A stretch of DNA of 64,000 bases from Larus michahellis (Eukaryota > Chordata > Aves > Charadriiformes > Laridae): the NCBI RefSeq assembly GCF_964199755.1, contig NC_133897.1, positions 58,910,442 through 58,974,441 on the forward strand. Reading direction: 5' to 3'. This document shows, one piece after another, positions 39,701 to 53,348 of this stretch. Made by a program: the position numbers and the translations under genes. Within the stretch, counting starts at the first letter, position 1; the number at the start of each line of letters is the position of its first letter. Under the pieces are notes generated by a model that saw only the letters and a program-made list of their open reading frames with translations, was not told where the DNA came from and did no database searches.

Positions 39701-42700
39701 ATATAGTGACAAAAAAAAATTGAGTTTCATACACATCACTGGAAACGTCCACACGCTGCTCTATTAATCTTTAGATTGGGGTCATTTTTCTCTTGAGATG
39801 TGGTTATAGATTACTTTGAGAGAAAATGGGGAAGAGCACCCAGACAGGGGCCTGCTTAACACTAAGCAAGCTTGCTTCCTTCCTTCTTGGTTTAATCCTA
39901 TAAAGTATCTAACGGCCAAAGGTGCTGTTAACTCTATACTGACCAACACCGATGCAAAAGGAGCTCACAGTGTGTTAGCAACATCAGTCTGCCCCTACAT
40001 CTTCTCAAGCACCCTATGCTGTAAGACCCACGCTGGCACTGCTCTTCTCTCCCTGATCACAGCCCATTTCACTAGTTCCAGCATCACCGCCCACCTGCCC
40101 GAGAGCTCCTCAAATCCCCTACCCAACCTCCTTTGCATTTCTCTATCTTTTTGTTTTCCCTGGGAATCAAAATCTACTCCTCACTTCTGGGAAGGCACGG
40201 GAGAAAGCGGGCAGGCTCCGACCCTTTGTCTTTTCTCCTGGGGAGACTCAGTCTCTAGGTTACTGCAGAGAGAAAAGACTTTCTCTCCCCTTATTCCTCA
40301 GTTCCTCTGGATGAGCCTCAGCATGGTCTCAGACCTTCAGCCGCGCATTTTAATGTTCTTTTGGTTCAAGACCTTTAAGACATTGCGAGGAAAAACCTGA
40401 AAGTGCATTAGGGGGGGACTTCCGGAGGGACGTGGCCTCACGTTCTCAGTATCTTTGCCAGTCCTGATTTTTATAGTATTTCTTCCCAGGTGGACTCTGA
40501 AAACTGTGATCACCAGCAGCATAGGGAACGCCCACCACTGTGTTTAGGGGCACACTTCTCGACCCACAGAGCAGAAATCAGGACTGGGAACTGATATCAG
40601 TGGAGTTCCCTCAGTGCAGATGACCAAGAACAAGGCAGTGCCCTGCCTTTCCTTGTTAGGGTACAGTCTCTTGTCTTTGGAGGATCCCTGCTGGATCCCT
40701 TCTCTTTCACTATATGTCCTTCATTCTGCAGGCAAGGAGATGGTCTGTCAGGGTAGAAGAAAAGCACATTGTGCTTCATGACTCCTCTGTTAGCTGAACT
40801 GCCGGTGGGGGCCATATCTATAGGCATAAATTAAAGTAGTCCCAAGGTGCTGCATGGTACGCTGGCATCCAACCTGCCTCCTGGATGGCTCAGAGACATC
40901 AGCACAGGGAAGGACAATTCCATGGTTTAATGTCATCACTGCTTTGCATCTCTGCAGCCCTCAGGTGTGCTTATACCTCCAGACAGCCTCAAAATTAAGC
41001 TCTTCAGATGTATTTCTCTCTGTTTTCTGTAACCTCAAAACACCTCCTCCTGTGTAACACAGTAATCACCGGCAATGCTGAGGGTTAAAGGGTGCTGTTA
41101 GGATTTTCACTGCATCTTCCTCCTTCCAAGATATCAATGTAAGCTTTTCTGTATTATTGCCCATACAAGTTTCTCAGGACGCAGCCAACTTTTAAATGAT
41201 GACTTAGTGTCTTAAAAGTTTTAAGCTCTTTATTATCAGTTAGGAAAATCTACAAAGAGGGTGGCTGCGTTTTGAATTTTTTGGGACAACACAGACTGGG
41301 CTTGATTGAGAGAGAAGAAAGGTATTTATATGAGGAACAAATTAAAGTATTACCAGCTAGTCTCATATATAATGGGACAGTATAACGCTAACCAATTGTA
41401 ATGTATTCTCTAATGGCCCTGTTCTATTTCTCATTTATTTCAGTCTTGAATCCCTAAATGTCACTTGTCCTGTGGGAGACTATTACAGACCCTCATTGAT
41501 ATTAATGACTTCTGCTTCGCAGAGCCAGCAACCCCCTAACAGCATCAGACATTTAGAGATTTAGAAGTGGAGGCTCTTCCATTAGACTCTATCATAGACA
41601 ATGTGAAATTCTGCCTCTCCACGGTCTGGGAACATCTCCCCAGGTTGACAGCAGAGATGACTTGCGCATCGTGCTGTTTCTTGCTGTTTAGATGCTACAC
41701 ACCTTATTTTGCAGAACCTTCCTCCTTCTTTTCAGGACTTGTGCCAGTCTTACAATTTCACAGAGGGAAAAGAACTTACACTGCTTCTTGGGAGAAGCTG
41801 CACAAATGAATGATAAAAGTCCATAGTGGAAGCACCTTGCAAAAAAAGACACTGAGAGAGAGCCACCACATATTGGTTCTACCTGGATGCTAAATCACAG
41901 ACAAAACAGTTTTTGTCTGCCAGCAGTGGCGTTAAATATCTGCATCAACTCTGAGCATCAACTTTGAAAGTTTTCTCTTTGTGCTAAGTAGGTCATAATT
42001 TTTGTTCCCAAGTCACTGTGCAGAGAGAAAGAAAAAACAATTGGGGCACCCAGTGACATTACGGGGGATAGGGTGAAGGTAAGATGACAGTGCTTACTTC
42101 TTCATTAAAGCAAAGCATCTGGCACTTTGTTGATACTCCAATATGCCCTGCTCTCAGAGAGCTGTGAAGGCGGCAATGATTAAAGCCAGTTCTGACTGGG
42201 GAAAACGCATGTTACACTGACCTCAAAAGTGTAATTCAAAATTTATGTTGCTACACCCGCCAGCCGAGTGGTCCGCACTCTAATCCGAGGAACCATCTGT
42301 GTAGACATAGGTACGGCACATACGCAGTCTCAGGAGAGGCACCCTGGACTTACCATCAGCACGATAGTGAAAAAAAGATGGTCTACTGTCAATCCCTCCC
42401 GCCTAAAAAAATAATTTCAAGTGAAGCTTGTGACCTAGGAGGTAAAAAGTTACTGAACCTAGTCCTTAGAGAGGCCTCCACACTGACCCAATCAGCTGTA
42501 ATGGCTCAAAGAAGCCACTACAGGCTTCTCAGGGCAGTTTTCCTGTAAATAGACAGCTGTGAACATAGGAGAATACAGTGGCTTCCTGCCAAAAGTCTGC
42601 GTTTTAATAACTTTGTAATTGCATATTTTTGCAATCTGTTGACTCTGCCTTATTTTAAGAACATACAAGGAGTAAAACAGTATCACCACCAGATTTTCTG

Positions 42701-45700
42701 GTACTTTAAATCTCATGATGAAGTTTGCAACAACTCAGTAATTACTGTGAATAATTCATAATAAGGGTTATAATGATGTGACACATTTTAGTGAATCCCT
42801 GAAATTTAGGGTGTTTAAGTGATAAAACCAAAATCAAAATTAAATTCAATAGTAAATATTAGAAGAAAAATAATTAAATTCCATAATTAAAAAAACAGAT
42901 CGCAAATCCAGTCTGGGTGGTGGTGTTGCTATCAAGCTCATGTAATTTCATTAGAAGTGATTTGCTTTAAAGATGAAGCACAATGTTAATGAAAACGGCT
43001 GTGATCCTGCAAACGCCAGCATCCATAGGCAAAACCATGCATGCGAGTAGTGCACAATGGGACAACTTGTGTGCAACTGTTTGCAAGACTGTGGCTCCAG
43101 TCACAGTTTGCACAACAAAACACTTGGAAAAATAATCCATTTTAATAAAAATAACGTGGAATTAAATTCACTCTTACTTGGTTGAGCTTTTTAGATTTGG
43201 GCTATGGACAATATATTGGATAAGGAATATGGAACAAGTTTCAAACGATCAAAGTCACTTTGCTGAAAGAAATGGAGTCAAGCATGCCTTGGCTCCACTG
43301 GACCCTCTTCACCATCCAATATTCTGAAACTGTGATCCCTAAAGTCAGCTTCCAGGGACAGCCACAAGATACCTACTACAGTATTTCTTTCATGTACTAA
43401 TACAGTTCGGGACGTCTTGAAAATTTTCTTTCACTTGAAACAGAAATAATAGGCTTTTTACATCTTCATTCTCACTACATAAGGATACACTGGCTGACCA
43501 TTCAAAGTCAGCCACTTGAACTCCAGTGCTTAAACAGAATAGTAACTTAAGTTCAGTTCTGTATTTGCAATGACGTTTTCCAATTTTAAGTCAAAATTTT
43601 AACAATGGAAAGGCTTGTTGTTCCATTTCATGAATGGAGGAATGAAAGCCCAGATCTCTTTTCCCAAGGAGGCAGTGGGCTGAAATGAAAATCGAGTCTC
43701 TAGTTTCCAAGACTGCCATCTAAGGAACCGTCTCATAATAAAACAGATAAATAGTTATAACCCAAAACATACATCTACAAAGGTTGATCAGGCTGAATGG
43801 GCAGTGACTGACTTCCCCTTCCTGAAAAGCAGTGACAAAAACTCTTTGTGGGCTGGTGAATTTGCCAGCCCCAGTATACACTAGGAAGGACAGTGAAAGA
43901 CTGCCAGAGGTATGATTTAAGGTACGGCTGCGCAAGCGTTCAGCCCAAGAGTTGGAGGGCTTTTTGTCGCCCCCCTCCCCGGAGTTGTCATTCCTTACCA
44001 TTAGAGTTTATTTCCTCAGTAACGTGTATGTGTTTGCTAGCAAGAGAGGGAAAGTGCTGAGTGACAGATCCTGGTGACAGATTTTCCACATATAATGATA
44101 TACTGACATGATGTTCGTTATGATTTGCAGAAGGAAACAGAGTTCTTTCACCCAATTCTGCAGAATGTAATAAATGCAATGAGGGTTTTTTTTTTGGTTT
44201 TCTGTTTTTTTTTTTTCTTTGGTTGGTTTTTAACCTGAACATTTAGCAATGCCCTTCTTGACAGCTTTTTGCAATTATTGTCCTGTTATCCCATTAATCT
44301 CTTAATTATTCTCTTCAATAACCACTACACAGACCTTAGCTCTCCAGTTTGAAAGAGTATCACTCACCCCCAGTGAAGCCTCTAATGTACCAGTTTTTAC
44401 CAACAATGAATGAAATATTGTGGGAAAATAAACTAGAGATGCAAATATTTAATACTAGCCACTACATATAAGAGAATAAATATGAGATCCTAGAAGGATG
44501 GCAGCCATGGTAGATAAGACAGATTCATGATATATACGGGCTGCAAACTCCTCCCACCTTCCTAACCCCACACCTTTTCTAGTGGCAAGGGAAACATAGC
44601 GGTCTTTTCACCTCCATGTCGGCTCCAAGAAGCAAACCGAAGAGCTTTATTCACCAACAAATGTAAAGTAAGAGACAGTGAAAGACCATTCTTGAAAGGT
44701 TCTCCATCACTCATTCATTAAGAGACGTTCATTGCTACAGCAGCGACAGCAACGCTTTCTAGCAGGAGCTTCCAGCAGCAGCTTCAAGGCTCAGTGATGC
44801 CATAGGAGGACAGTAACATTTAATTTTGCTTCTTTATTGGTGGGTGGGAGGGACAGCAATGTAACAAATGACCCCTGACATAAGGCATTTCATGGAGAAT
44901 TGACCAGTTGGGATTAATGGCCCTTGGCTGCATTTGGGCTATAAAATTTTTCAGCCAGCCATTAATTTTCAAGAAATGCTTTGTGCCTCAGTCATTATTA
45001 CTTAAATAAAAACATATATTGTATATATGGTCAAATCAAACTATGGCTAGAATTTTGTCAAGCACAGATAAGGGTGTAAATTTACTCTGTTATTAAAGCT
45101 TTTCCTTTTACGTTCAGATAACTACAGTTTGGTAGTGGGAATGACTGTTACACACGCCCAAAGAAAACGCCCTTGCTTTGTCCTTGAATAGAGTGATCAC
45201 AGGATTAGAAGCCAGGTTAACTATTTAAAAAAAAAAATAAATCATCAATCACCTTCATTTTTCTATGATCATGAAGAAAAGTAGAGCACATATATGCACA
45301 GACGTTCATTGTAATTACATCCAACAAAATGTATACTTATCACACAGAAATATATACAGTGTGTTAAACACATAGAGAGCAGTGTGGCACTTTTGCAATT
45401 AATTTGGGATGACTGCATTAATTATGCACACCAGAGCTGTAAGTGCATAGTACAGATCATCCTAAAGAAAGGCAAATAAAACTTTCCTATCACATTTACG
45501 GTCCCCGGTTTTTGCTGCACACTGCAGGGGCGCCAATTGATAAAGAGGAGTTTAACAAATTTTTAGTGAAGCTACGGCTTGCAACCCTGAGTCTGTAAAG
45601 CCAGGTACTTCAACTGCCATCAGTGAGACCATACAGTGATTTGAGACGGAGAAAGACTATAACCAATAAAATTTTAGAAGCCTCTGTAAATGACTTAAAA

Positions 45701-48105
45701 TAGATTTTCTATACAAGTGCCTTGACTTGAAAATCTAAAGGTAAGGTCTGGACCCACGACAGGTATATGGTCCAGTATATTTAGTATTAATGTAAGCTTT
45801 TTACCAATAGAGAGAGGGAATTTATAAGCTTACCAGAGATTACAAAGCATCTATGTAGAGCCAAGGATGATCCACAAGGTATCTGACTTTAAAATACTGA
45901 ACTGATGTTAGTTCACGTCTGGAGACTTTACCTTTATGAGATGTGCTGTTTTACTTCCACCCAGCCCGGAGCAGCGTGCCTACTGAGACAGGCCGTGTCC
46001 TTCAGTGTGGCCCCACTGAGGACGCAGCAGAGCGCGGACTGATTCTGAGGTGACAAAGCATAGGAGGGAACGGTGAAGCTTCACCTCACCCCTGCAGCAG
46101 CCTGGTCCCCAGCAGCAACGGGGGACTAATACTATTCCCTGCTTCTGATGGGAGACAGGGCTGGACACGAAGCTGCATACATCTGCAGCACGTGCCAGGT
46201 CACCCCAACACCCCAGTATCAGGGGCGATACTGGGTTTTACGCTATTTTTACCATACCGCTTGTTTTCTACAATGCACTTCATTTCAATTCATGGGCATG
46301 CTGCCTCTAACCTTCTCTCTCACCTCCCTGTGTCGGTGCTGGGCTCCCCGGCACCCTCACTGTGGTGCCCCTGTGGTGTTCTGACCATTCCTCCTCCCTC
46401 TCAAATCCACCCTTTGGTCTTCTCCCCGTTACCTCCAGCGTGGGCAGGCATGCTCCTCCTTTATCCAGTTACTGCATTCATTCCTCTCACGCTCCCTTCC
46501 CCACACCAAGAATTGCCTTCTCCCTTAGCAAAATAATAACAATGAGTTTTCCCGGCTACTCAGTGACTGCAGTTCGTCAAGTGAAAAAGGAGTTTGCCCC
46601 AAACACATGAAAATGGGCCTGTTTTAGAAAGCGTTTCAGCTTTTCAAATCATTTGCCATTCCTAACATCTTCCATAATGGTCAGCCTCATGCCTTGTTAG
46701 CTCTGTAGATCACACAAAGACTTTAAAGCAGTGTGATATTAAATGTTCCAAGAGATGACAAAACCAGGATGGGACCCAGTGTAATTTGAGTTTTATACTA
46801 ATATACAACCAGTGAGAAAATGACTCACTGCCTCCACACTTCATGGACGCATTTGAAATGAAGGAATTAAGATCCCACGTTCCGATTCATCTTGGCCTTC
46901 TTCAGCCTTGTGCTTAATGTAGTTACTGATATGCAAACCAATTTTGTCAAGTCTGAAGAAACTATTTTGGCTGGTGCTAATGACTGAAGCAAAACCCCCA
47001 GGTTTGATCAGGCTCTGATGCTGAATAGCTGCATATTCAGCTCTAAATTTGCATTTCCTGGCAACTACCCATTTGCTGTGAACATGCACAGCTGGCAAAA
47101 ATATGTTTTGTGACTTTTTTTTTAAGGACACAACAATGGACAAAACTTATTCTCAAATCCTTGCCCATGCCCACCATAGGAATCCAATGCACCACAACTG
47201 AGAAGGCAGCCGAAATCTTCTTTTCTTTTTCATTCTTTGTGCAGAAATGCAGCTTTTCCTACACACTGTCTTAAACCATAAAAGAATCAGAAAGCAAATA
47301 TTAATTCCAGTCATAAAAGCTATGAGCAAATGTAGCAAATATTTTATGTTGTAATTTTGGTAATCAGTACTGTAAAAGTTAGTGAAAAATGCATATCTAC
47401 CTTAAAAGGCAGTGAAACCCTCTAATGAAGGTTAATAGCAATTATTACATTTAATTCACCAAACAGATGGGGCATAAGAGATCATATGGTGTGAAAGATA
47501 GAATTCAAACAGTCTTAGTGTCCTGGAAAAATAAAAAAACAATAGAGAAGAAAGATACATTTCTATGCCACAGATTGAAATTTTTTTTTGAGTAAAGTCA
47601 GGAAGACACCAGTAAGTGATACTGCCACGTACCCTACGCGCACTACGGTAAGAAGAATCACAATTTAGATATACAGATGCAGCTAATGCTCAAAAATGGT
47701 CATCACAAACCAGTATGTCTTACCAGCATTTCAAAGAAACATATCAGCTGGCAGATGGAGAAAATGGCAGTAATGTTAAAAAATTAAAATTAATTTTTAA
47801 TTATTTTTTTTTAAAGGAAAATGCTTTCCCTAACAGCACAGTTAGAGAGAGATGACAGCAGTACCCGTGACCACTGGTTAATACAAATCCACTTGCCTCT
47901 TTTGCAACATCCTCCTTGCTTTATTTCCCTCTTTTCATCAGTCTATTCAATTCTTTTTGCAAGTCTTTTTGCAAGAGAGCCTTTTGAGACAGGGATAGTA
48001 TTATATGCTCTATGTTCATACACTGCCTCTTCAAGCCTTGGTTATAGCTTCTAGACATCACAGCAATGACTGAAAAAGGAAATGTTATGAGCTTAGAAAT
48101 ACAAC
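24718..48105. other. Gene desert
   Basis: About 23 kb of AT-rich DNA with no recognisable gene, RNA or large mobile element. The longest open frame (39816-40400, +, 194 codons) has no family resemblance and no clear regulatory context. A splice-flanked open segment at 27451-27626 (-) is a weak exon candidate. Simple runs include A/C tracts near 26,160 and T-rich DNA at 44,185-44,220. A TATA-like and SOX-like cluster lies at 36,801-36,876. Confidence 0.5.
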
Positions 48106-49125
48106 CGTGGTGGGTTGACCCTGGCTGGACATGAGGTGCCCAACAAAGCTGCTCTATCACTCCCCTCTTCAGCTGGACAGGGGAGAGAAAATACAATGAA
48201 GGGCTTACGGCTTGAGGTAAGGACAGGGAGATCACTCAGCAATTACCATCACAGGCAAAACAGACTCGACTTGGGGAAAATTAGTTTAATTCATGACCAA
48301 TCAAATCAGGGTAGGGTAATGAGAAATAAAACCAAGTCATAAAAACACCTTATCCCCACCCCTCCCTTCTTCCCAGACTTCACTCCTGATTTTCTCTACC
48401 TATTCCCCCTGAGCGGCACAGGGGGACGGGGAATGGGGGCTGCGGTCAGTTCATCACATGTTGTCTCTGCCACTCCTTCCTCCTCAGATGGAGGACTCTG
48501 CTCACTCTTCCCCTGCTCCAGCGTAGGGTCCCTCCCATGGGAGACAGTCCTTCATGAACTTCTCCAGTGTGGGTCCTTCCCACAGGCTGCAGTCCCTCAG
48601 GAACAGACTGCTCTAGCGTGAGTCCCCCACTGGGTCACAAGTCCTGCCAGCAAACCTGCTCCAGCGTGGGCTTCCCACAGGGTCCCAGCCTCTTTCAGGC
48701 ATCCACCTGCTCCAGCATGGGGTCCTCCACGGGTTGCAGATGGATATCTGCTCCACCATTAACCTCCATGGGCTGCAGGGGGACAGCTGCCTCACCATGG
48801 TCTTCACCATGGGCTGCAGGGGGATCTCTGCTCTGGTGCCTGGAGCACCTCCTCCTCCGCTTCTTCACTGACCTTGCTGTCTGGAGAGTTGTTGCTCTCA
48901 CATATTCTCATTCCTGGACTCTGGCTGCTGCTGTGCAGTTTTTTTTTTTTTTCTGCTTCTTAAATATGTTATCACAGAGGTGCTACCACCACCACTGATC
49001 ATCTTGGCCTCGGCCAGCAGTGGGTCCATCTTGGGACACAGGGGAAGCTCCTAGCAGCTTCTCACAGAAGCCAATCCTGTAGCCTCCCTGCTACCAAAAT
49101 CTCGTCACGCAAACCCAATACAACA
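48106..49125 (-). mobile_element. Endogenous-retrovirus LTR, apparently solo
   Basis: The block begins (on +) near GGTGGGTTGACCCTGGCTGG and ends near CAAACCCAATACAACA. I recall both as the ends of an LTR common in birds, whose sense strand reads TGTTGTATTGGG at its 5' end, so this copy is on the - strand. A TATA-like TATTTAA lies at 48966-48960, and near the 3' end the poly(A) signal seems reduced to an ATTAAA-like form. Inside is a minisatellite of 39-51-base units. The octamer AATACAAC lies immediately before the block (48098-48105) and overlaps its last bases (49117-49124). No internal retroviral genes flank it. The family name was not checked against a repeat library. Confidence 0.75.
48513..48835 (-). 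repeat. Degenerate minisatellite inside the LTR
   Basis: Seven full units and part of an eighth, each starting on + with CTGCTCCAGCGTGGG or a variant. Starts are at 48513, 48559, 48608, 48656, 48707, 48748, 48787 and 48828, giving unit lengths of 46, 49, 48, 51, 41, 39 and 41. The open frames at 48567-48998 (+) and 48613-48810 (-) are products of this array. Confidence 0.8.
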
Positions 49126-52100
49126 CCCATGAGATGTAACAGGAATAGATATTTAAGTATATAGTTTGATTTTAGAAGTATGAATCCAAATACTTCCAAA
49201 AACATGAGCAGTAACCTGTGCTACACCTAAGCAAACTAAGGATGGACTAAGGGGTAAAAGAAGTAGTCTTCATTTCCAAGACTTTTGGAGATTTTTATCT
49301 GTAATGGTTATGAAACCTGGTTGTCAGAGGGAATTTGTGAAGTATCTCTGAAAAATCAGGCCACTTAATACACAGCTTAATTTTGGGGTGTAAACATTTC
49401 TGTGTTGGTAGCATGGAAAGTGCGTAGTTAGGGAAAAACACCTAATACCTTCTGCAATTTAAAATGGTACTGTAATATTATTTTCAAATTAGCCCAAACT
49501 CCTTTAACCTCCTTTTGCACATGAAAAATAACCTATCAGACACTGAAAAGCAATTATCAGTTCCCGTGTAATGAATCCCTTATGCTTGTATTTATTGTAT
49601 TTTAGCTTTAAAACAAAACAAATCTGAAATTAGTAAGTATTTCACCACACTTTCTCGTTTGTTCTACAAAATACCCACCAGGCAGTCAAAGAGGAGCTTC
49701 ATCAAGATATCTTCTGATAGTTTTCAATTTTTTTTGGCCTAGGTTATAAAATAACTAAAGATGATGGAGGAAAAGAATTTGCTCATAATGCTTTGAATCA
49801 TATCATGATGTTATCAGCTTGAGACTATTAGCTACTCATTAATACAATGCTGAAGTATTTTTTCCTACATGTCAGTCCTCATATACATGGATTTTGCATA
49901 CATACATACAACGTATGCATGTATTTCACAAAATAAACCATAAACACTGTTAACAGCATCATTTAGTCACTTTCAACTGATGCTGACAATGAAAACGAGA
50001 TTTTTTTTTTTGCCTCCTTTGTACTCTCCATTAAGATATATTCTTAAACACTTGCTCAGCAGCTATTTTTTCTCCTGCTTCCTGCCTCTTTGATACTGAG
50101 GTGTTTTCAATCAGACCCTTGAATTATGACTCTGCGAGTGGTTTTGCCAGTGGAATATTCTGAACCTGACTCAGTATCATGTTTATTCCAGCAGTGCTGA
50201 AAGGTTTCTGTCCGATGCATAGCTCAACGTGACGATGCTGAATTCAGCCCCGATGTCTGAGAAGCTTTGAAATCTCACAAGATGAGAAACAGCATGAACT
50301 TGCTTGATCTTGGTATTCAGGCCTTTTGTTCACTCCTGACTGAAGAAGCACATGGGTGAGGACTTTGACTGGGAAAGAGAAATTTCAGGCCAAAACCCTG
50401 CAGTGAGATGCGGTCTCTTGAAAGGTTAACGTGTTTTTCAGAATGGTAAAGATAGATTGCCGCTCATGAGTAGCACTGTGATCCACTTAGCTGAGGCATA
50501 CAAAAAAAATTCTGCTCCTTCTGCTTTCTGATGCCTTTCATCACTCTTTATGTAGTAAAGTAAATAGCTGATCCTGGCCCGGCACCTGGCCAGTCATTGC
50601 CCTGTTCATAAATCAGAATAAAGCAAACATCACTTTCTTCTCACTGTAATCAGGACACAAGTTCCCAGCTGATGTTGTTTTCAGCTGTCAGGTTTCCATA
50701 TTTGTCTTGTCTTTTGGAAATCAATCCTATGCAACGTGAACATGGAGAGGTGGAAAAGAAGAAGAGGGAAATTCGCACAGTATCACTCCACAGGTTTACT
50801 TATCTGGTAAATCCATAAGGCATCTCTGACACTCATGTAATGAGCATGTTATAAATAATAAAAGAGAAAGAAATCATCCCTGCAAAGTAAAATCAACATC
50901 AACTCTAAGCCTTTCACCCTACTAAATGCTAGAAAAATGCATGGAAAAGAGATTTCCCCCCCCCCCCCTTAAATAATTTAAGGCAATATATTTATGCCAG
51001 TATAACACATCGGGTGTGCTTCCAGTATTAAAGGGAAAGAAAAGTTTTCCTTAAAACTCATGCTATACTGGAAAAGAAATAACAAAAAAAGCCATTAATA
51101 GTGGAACAAAGGCTTTCTCACATGGAATCAGACCTATATAAATAGACTGTGTTTACAGACCTGTATAAATAAAGCCATTATATTAGGCCAGTATTAACTC
51201 ACTTGCAACTTCTGCTGTAATTGGCAGATAATTGAAAGAGCAATCTATTTTCAAAGATGGTTTGCATCGGTCATGACAGGCTATTTACTTCCAAATGCTC
51301 AGACTCATGGTTCAGCTTCCTTTCAAGTAGCCTAAGGAAGATTTGGAGGTAAGCAAAGTGAGGGCCTCAGGACTTCAGCCAATGTCAACAGAAAAAGACG
51401 AATATACATTTTTTAAAACTTTGATAAAATCTTTAATACTGCTTTAGCTCTGTCTTATTTGCATTACCTGCTATCACCCCACAAACTAGCACAATGCAAA
51501 TGCATTTGAATCATGAAACTTACTCTAATAGTCCCAAGAGTAAGTATTCATAAAATTTTCTTTAACCATCTAATTTGATGTCTAAATAAGAGTAACTCCA
51601 GAATTGCACAGAATAACCCTGCCATTGCCTTCCATCACAGAGGTGCCTGACTTTGAGACTCTAAATTGTACCTAAACTAGAAGCATGAAGTGATTCAAAA
51701 TAGGTGGTGGAGATGCCCCTAAAAGAGGTTTCTGGAGGACACTTCTAAGCCACTTCTGATTCCCTGCTCATGATCTTCTGGGAGATTGTGGATCATGAGC
51801 CTATAGAAGTGGAAGGCCCAACAGCAGCAATGCCGAGAGGTGTAAATAAATGTAGTGTCCCCCTTGAAATCAAAGTAATTCTCTTCATATCCTGGATGCA
51901 CTGAGTACTATCAGGCCTTTTAAACAGACCTGAGACCTGTATTCCCCAGATGGAGAGGCCAGGAGTGAAGAGGGGGATATTTTCTTCTCTATTGCAGCTC
52001 ACTCTTCTCAGGTTCAAGAGAATTCAGTTTGGTGTCATCTACATGGGCAAATTTCTAGGGGAAGCAGACTACTAAAAAGCTTTTGGTAAGAAATGCCAGC

Positions 52101-53198
52101 CGATATTCATTCTTGCCACCTCATCTGCAGATGCTGTGGAGTGGAAAAATCAAGGGACAGCCAAAACACAAGTGAAGTTTAAATGAGACTGGTGTGAATC
52201 ATGACTGTAATAACCAGTTCACCTGGGGCATGTCTCCTATGTGTAGACAGAGGCTCAATCAAAGCAGTCTGGTACAAATGGTGTGATTTTATAGGGAATT
52301 ACTTAAGCTAACTCAACCTGGTCTGTGAACTGTTGATCGAAACCTGAAAAAAAAAATCAATACAAAATGAAAATTCAACTGGTCAGGCTTTGAGTAGTGG
52401 CAGACTCTTGACATTCCGATCTGAGCCCCACAGCCAGACACCTCCTTTCAGGTACAGGCATGTCTCCAGATCAGACAGCTCATTTCACCTGTTTGGCACA
52501 GCAGGTCTTTACATTGACTGTCCCTTACTTCCTTTGCACACAAAAGTTCACCAGGTTAGCTCAGCCTGACTACTGAAACTGCTAAAGCTACCCTGGCCTG
52601 AAGCAAATCAGGAAGTGTACAAGCGCCCTGCTCTGACAGCTGACTAATGGAGTAGCAAGTTTGGTAGGGGAGGATGAGGTAGTAGCGACACACCTCTCCC
52701 TGTGAGTCAGGACCACACAGGGGCCACGGTCTCAGAGGCTGATGCAAGGATTTACACTGAGGACCTGCTATGCTAATCCATTACAATGGGACAACCCCAA
52801 GACTCCTCCTTCCTTATTTGCATTTGGTGCCTTTGTAAAACAAACCAGGCTTCATTCCCACGCACACACGCCAGTTAATTTCAGTGCTTAAAGCATGTAC
52901 ATAATCTTTAGTGAAAACGTTTTCTTTTTCCACAAAGCACAGAAGTACATAAGCAAGAAGCTCCAACTCCAATCAGTAGGCTGCTCCATACGCGTACGAT
53001 AGATAAGTGCATAATAGACAGGCCCCGAGTTACATATGTGAATCTCCTAACTAATTTTAGTAGGTATGGTACTAGTTAAGTACAGATGATTTTAAGCAAT
53101 AAAGCTCAAAAGATAAAAAAAGTCCTTGTTGACAAAATGACTAGCATATTTCCTACAATAAAGGGGTCTTTCAAGACTCTTCAGGTTCACATTAGACT
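49126..53198. other. Gene desert, continued
   Basis: AT-rich DNA without recognisable genes. It includes a 12-bp-arm hairpin of ATAC/GTAT repeats at 49898-49924 and a C-run near 50956-50968. Confidence 0.5.
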
Positions 53199-53348
53199 AT
53201 CATAGAATGTGTTGGGTTGGAAGGGACCTTTAAAGGCCATCTAGTCCAACCCTCCTGCAGTAAGCAGGGTCATCTTCAACTAGATCAGGTTGCTCAGAGC
53301 CTCGTCAAGCCTGGCCTTGAATGGCTCCAGGGATGGGGCCTCTATCCT
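53199..53348 (-). mobile_element. Antisense CR1 3' fragment
   Basis: Reads ATCATAGAATGTGTTGGGTT, GGAAGGGACCTTTAAAGG and CATCTAGTCCAACCCTCCTG, then CAAGCCTGGCCTTGAATGGC. This is the reverse complement of a CR1 tail and the end of ORF2. It is truncated after about 150 bases. Confidence 0.93.

Noticed and set aside
39816-40400. 194-codon + strand frame, the longest in the desert
   Set aside because: No family resemblance, composition rich in Ser/Leu/Phe as in random frames, and no clear promoter, splice or poly(A) context.
48567-48998. 143-codon + strand frame
   Set aside because: Generated by the minisatellite inside the LTR. Cys/Ser-rich repeats and no gene context.
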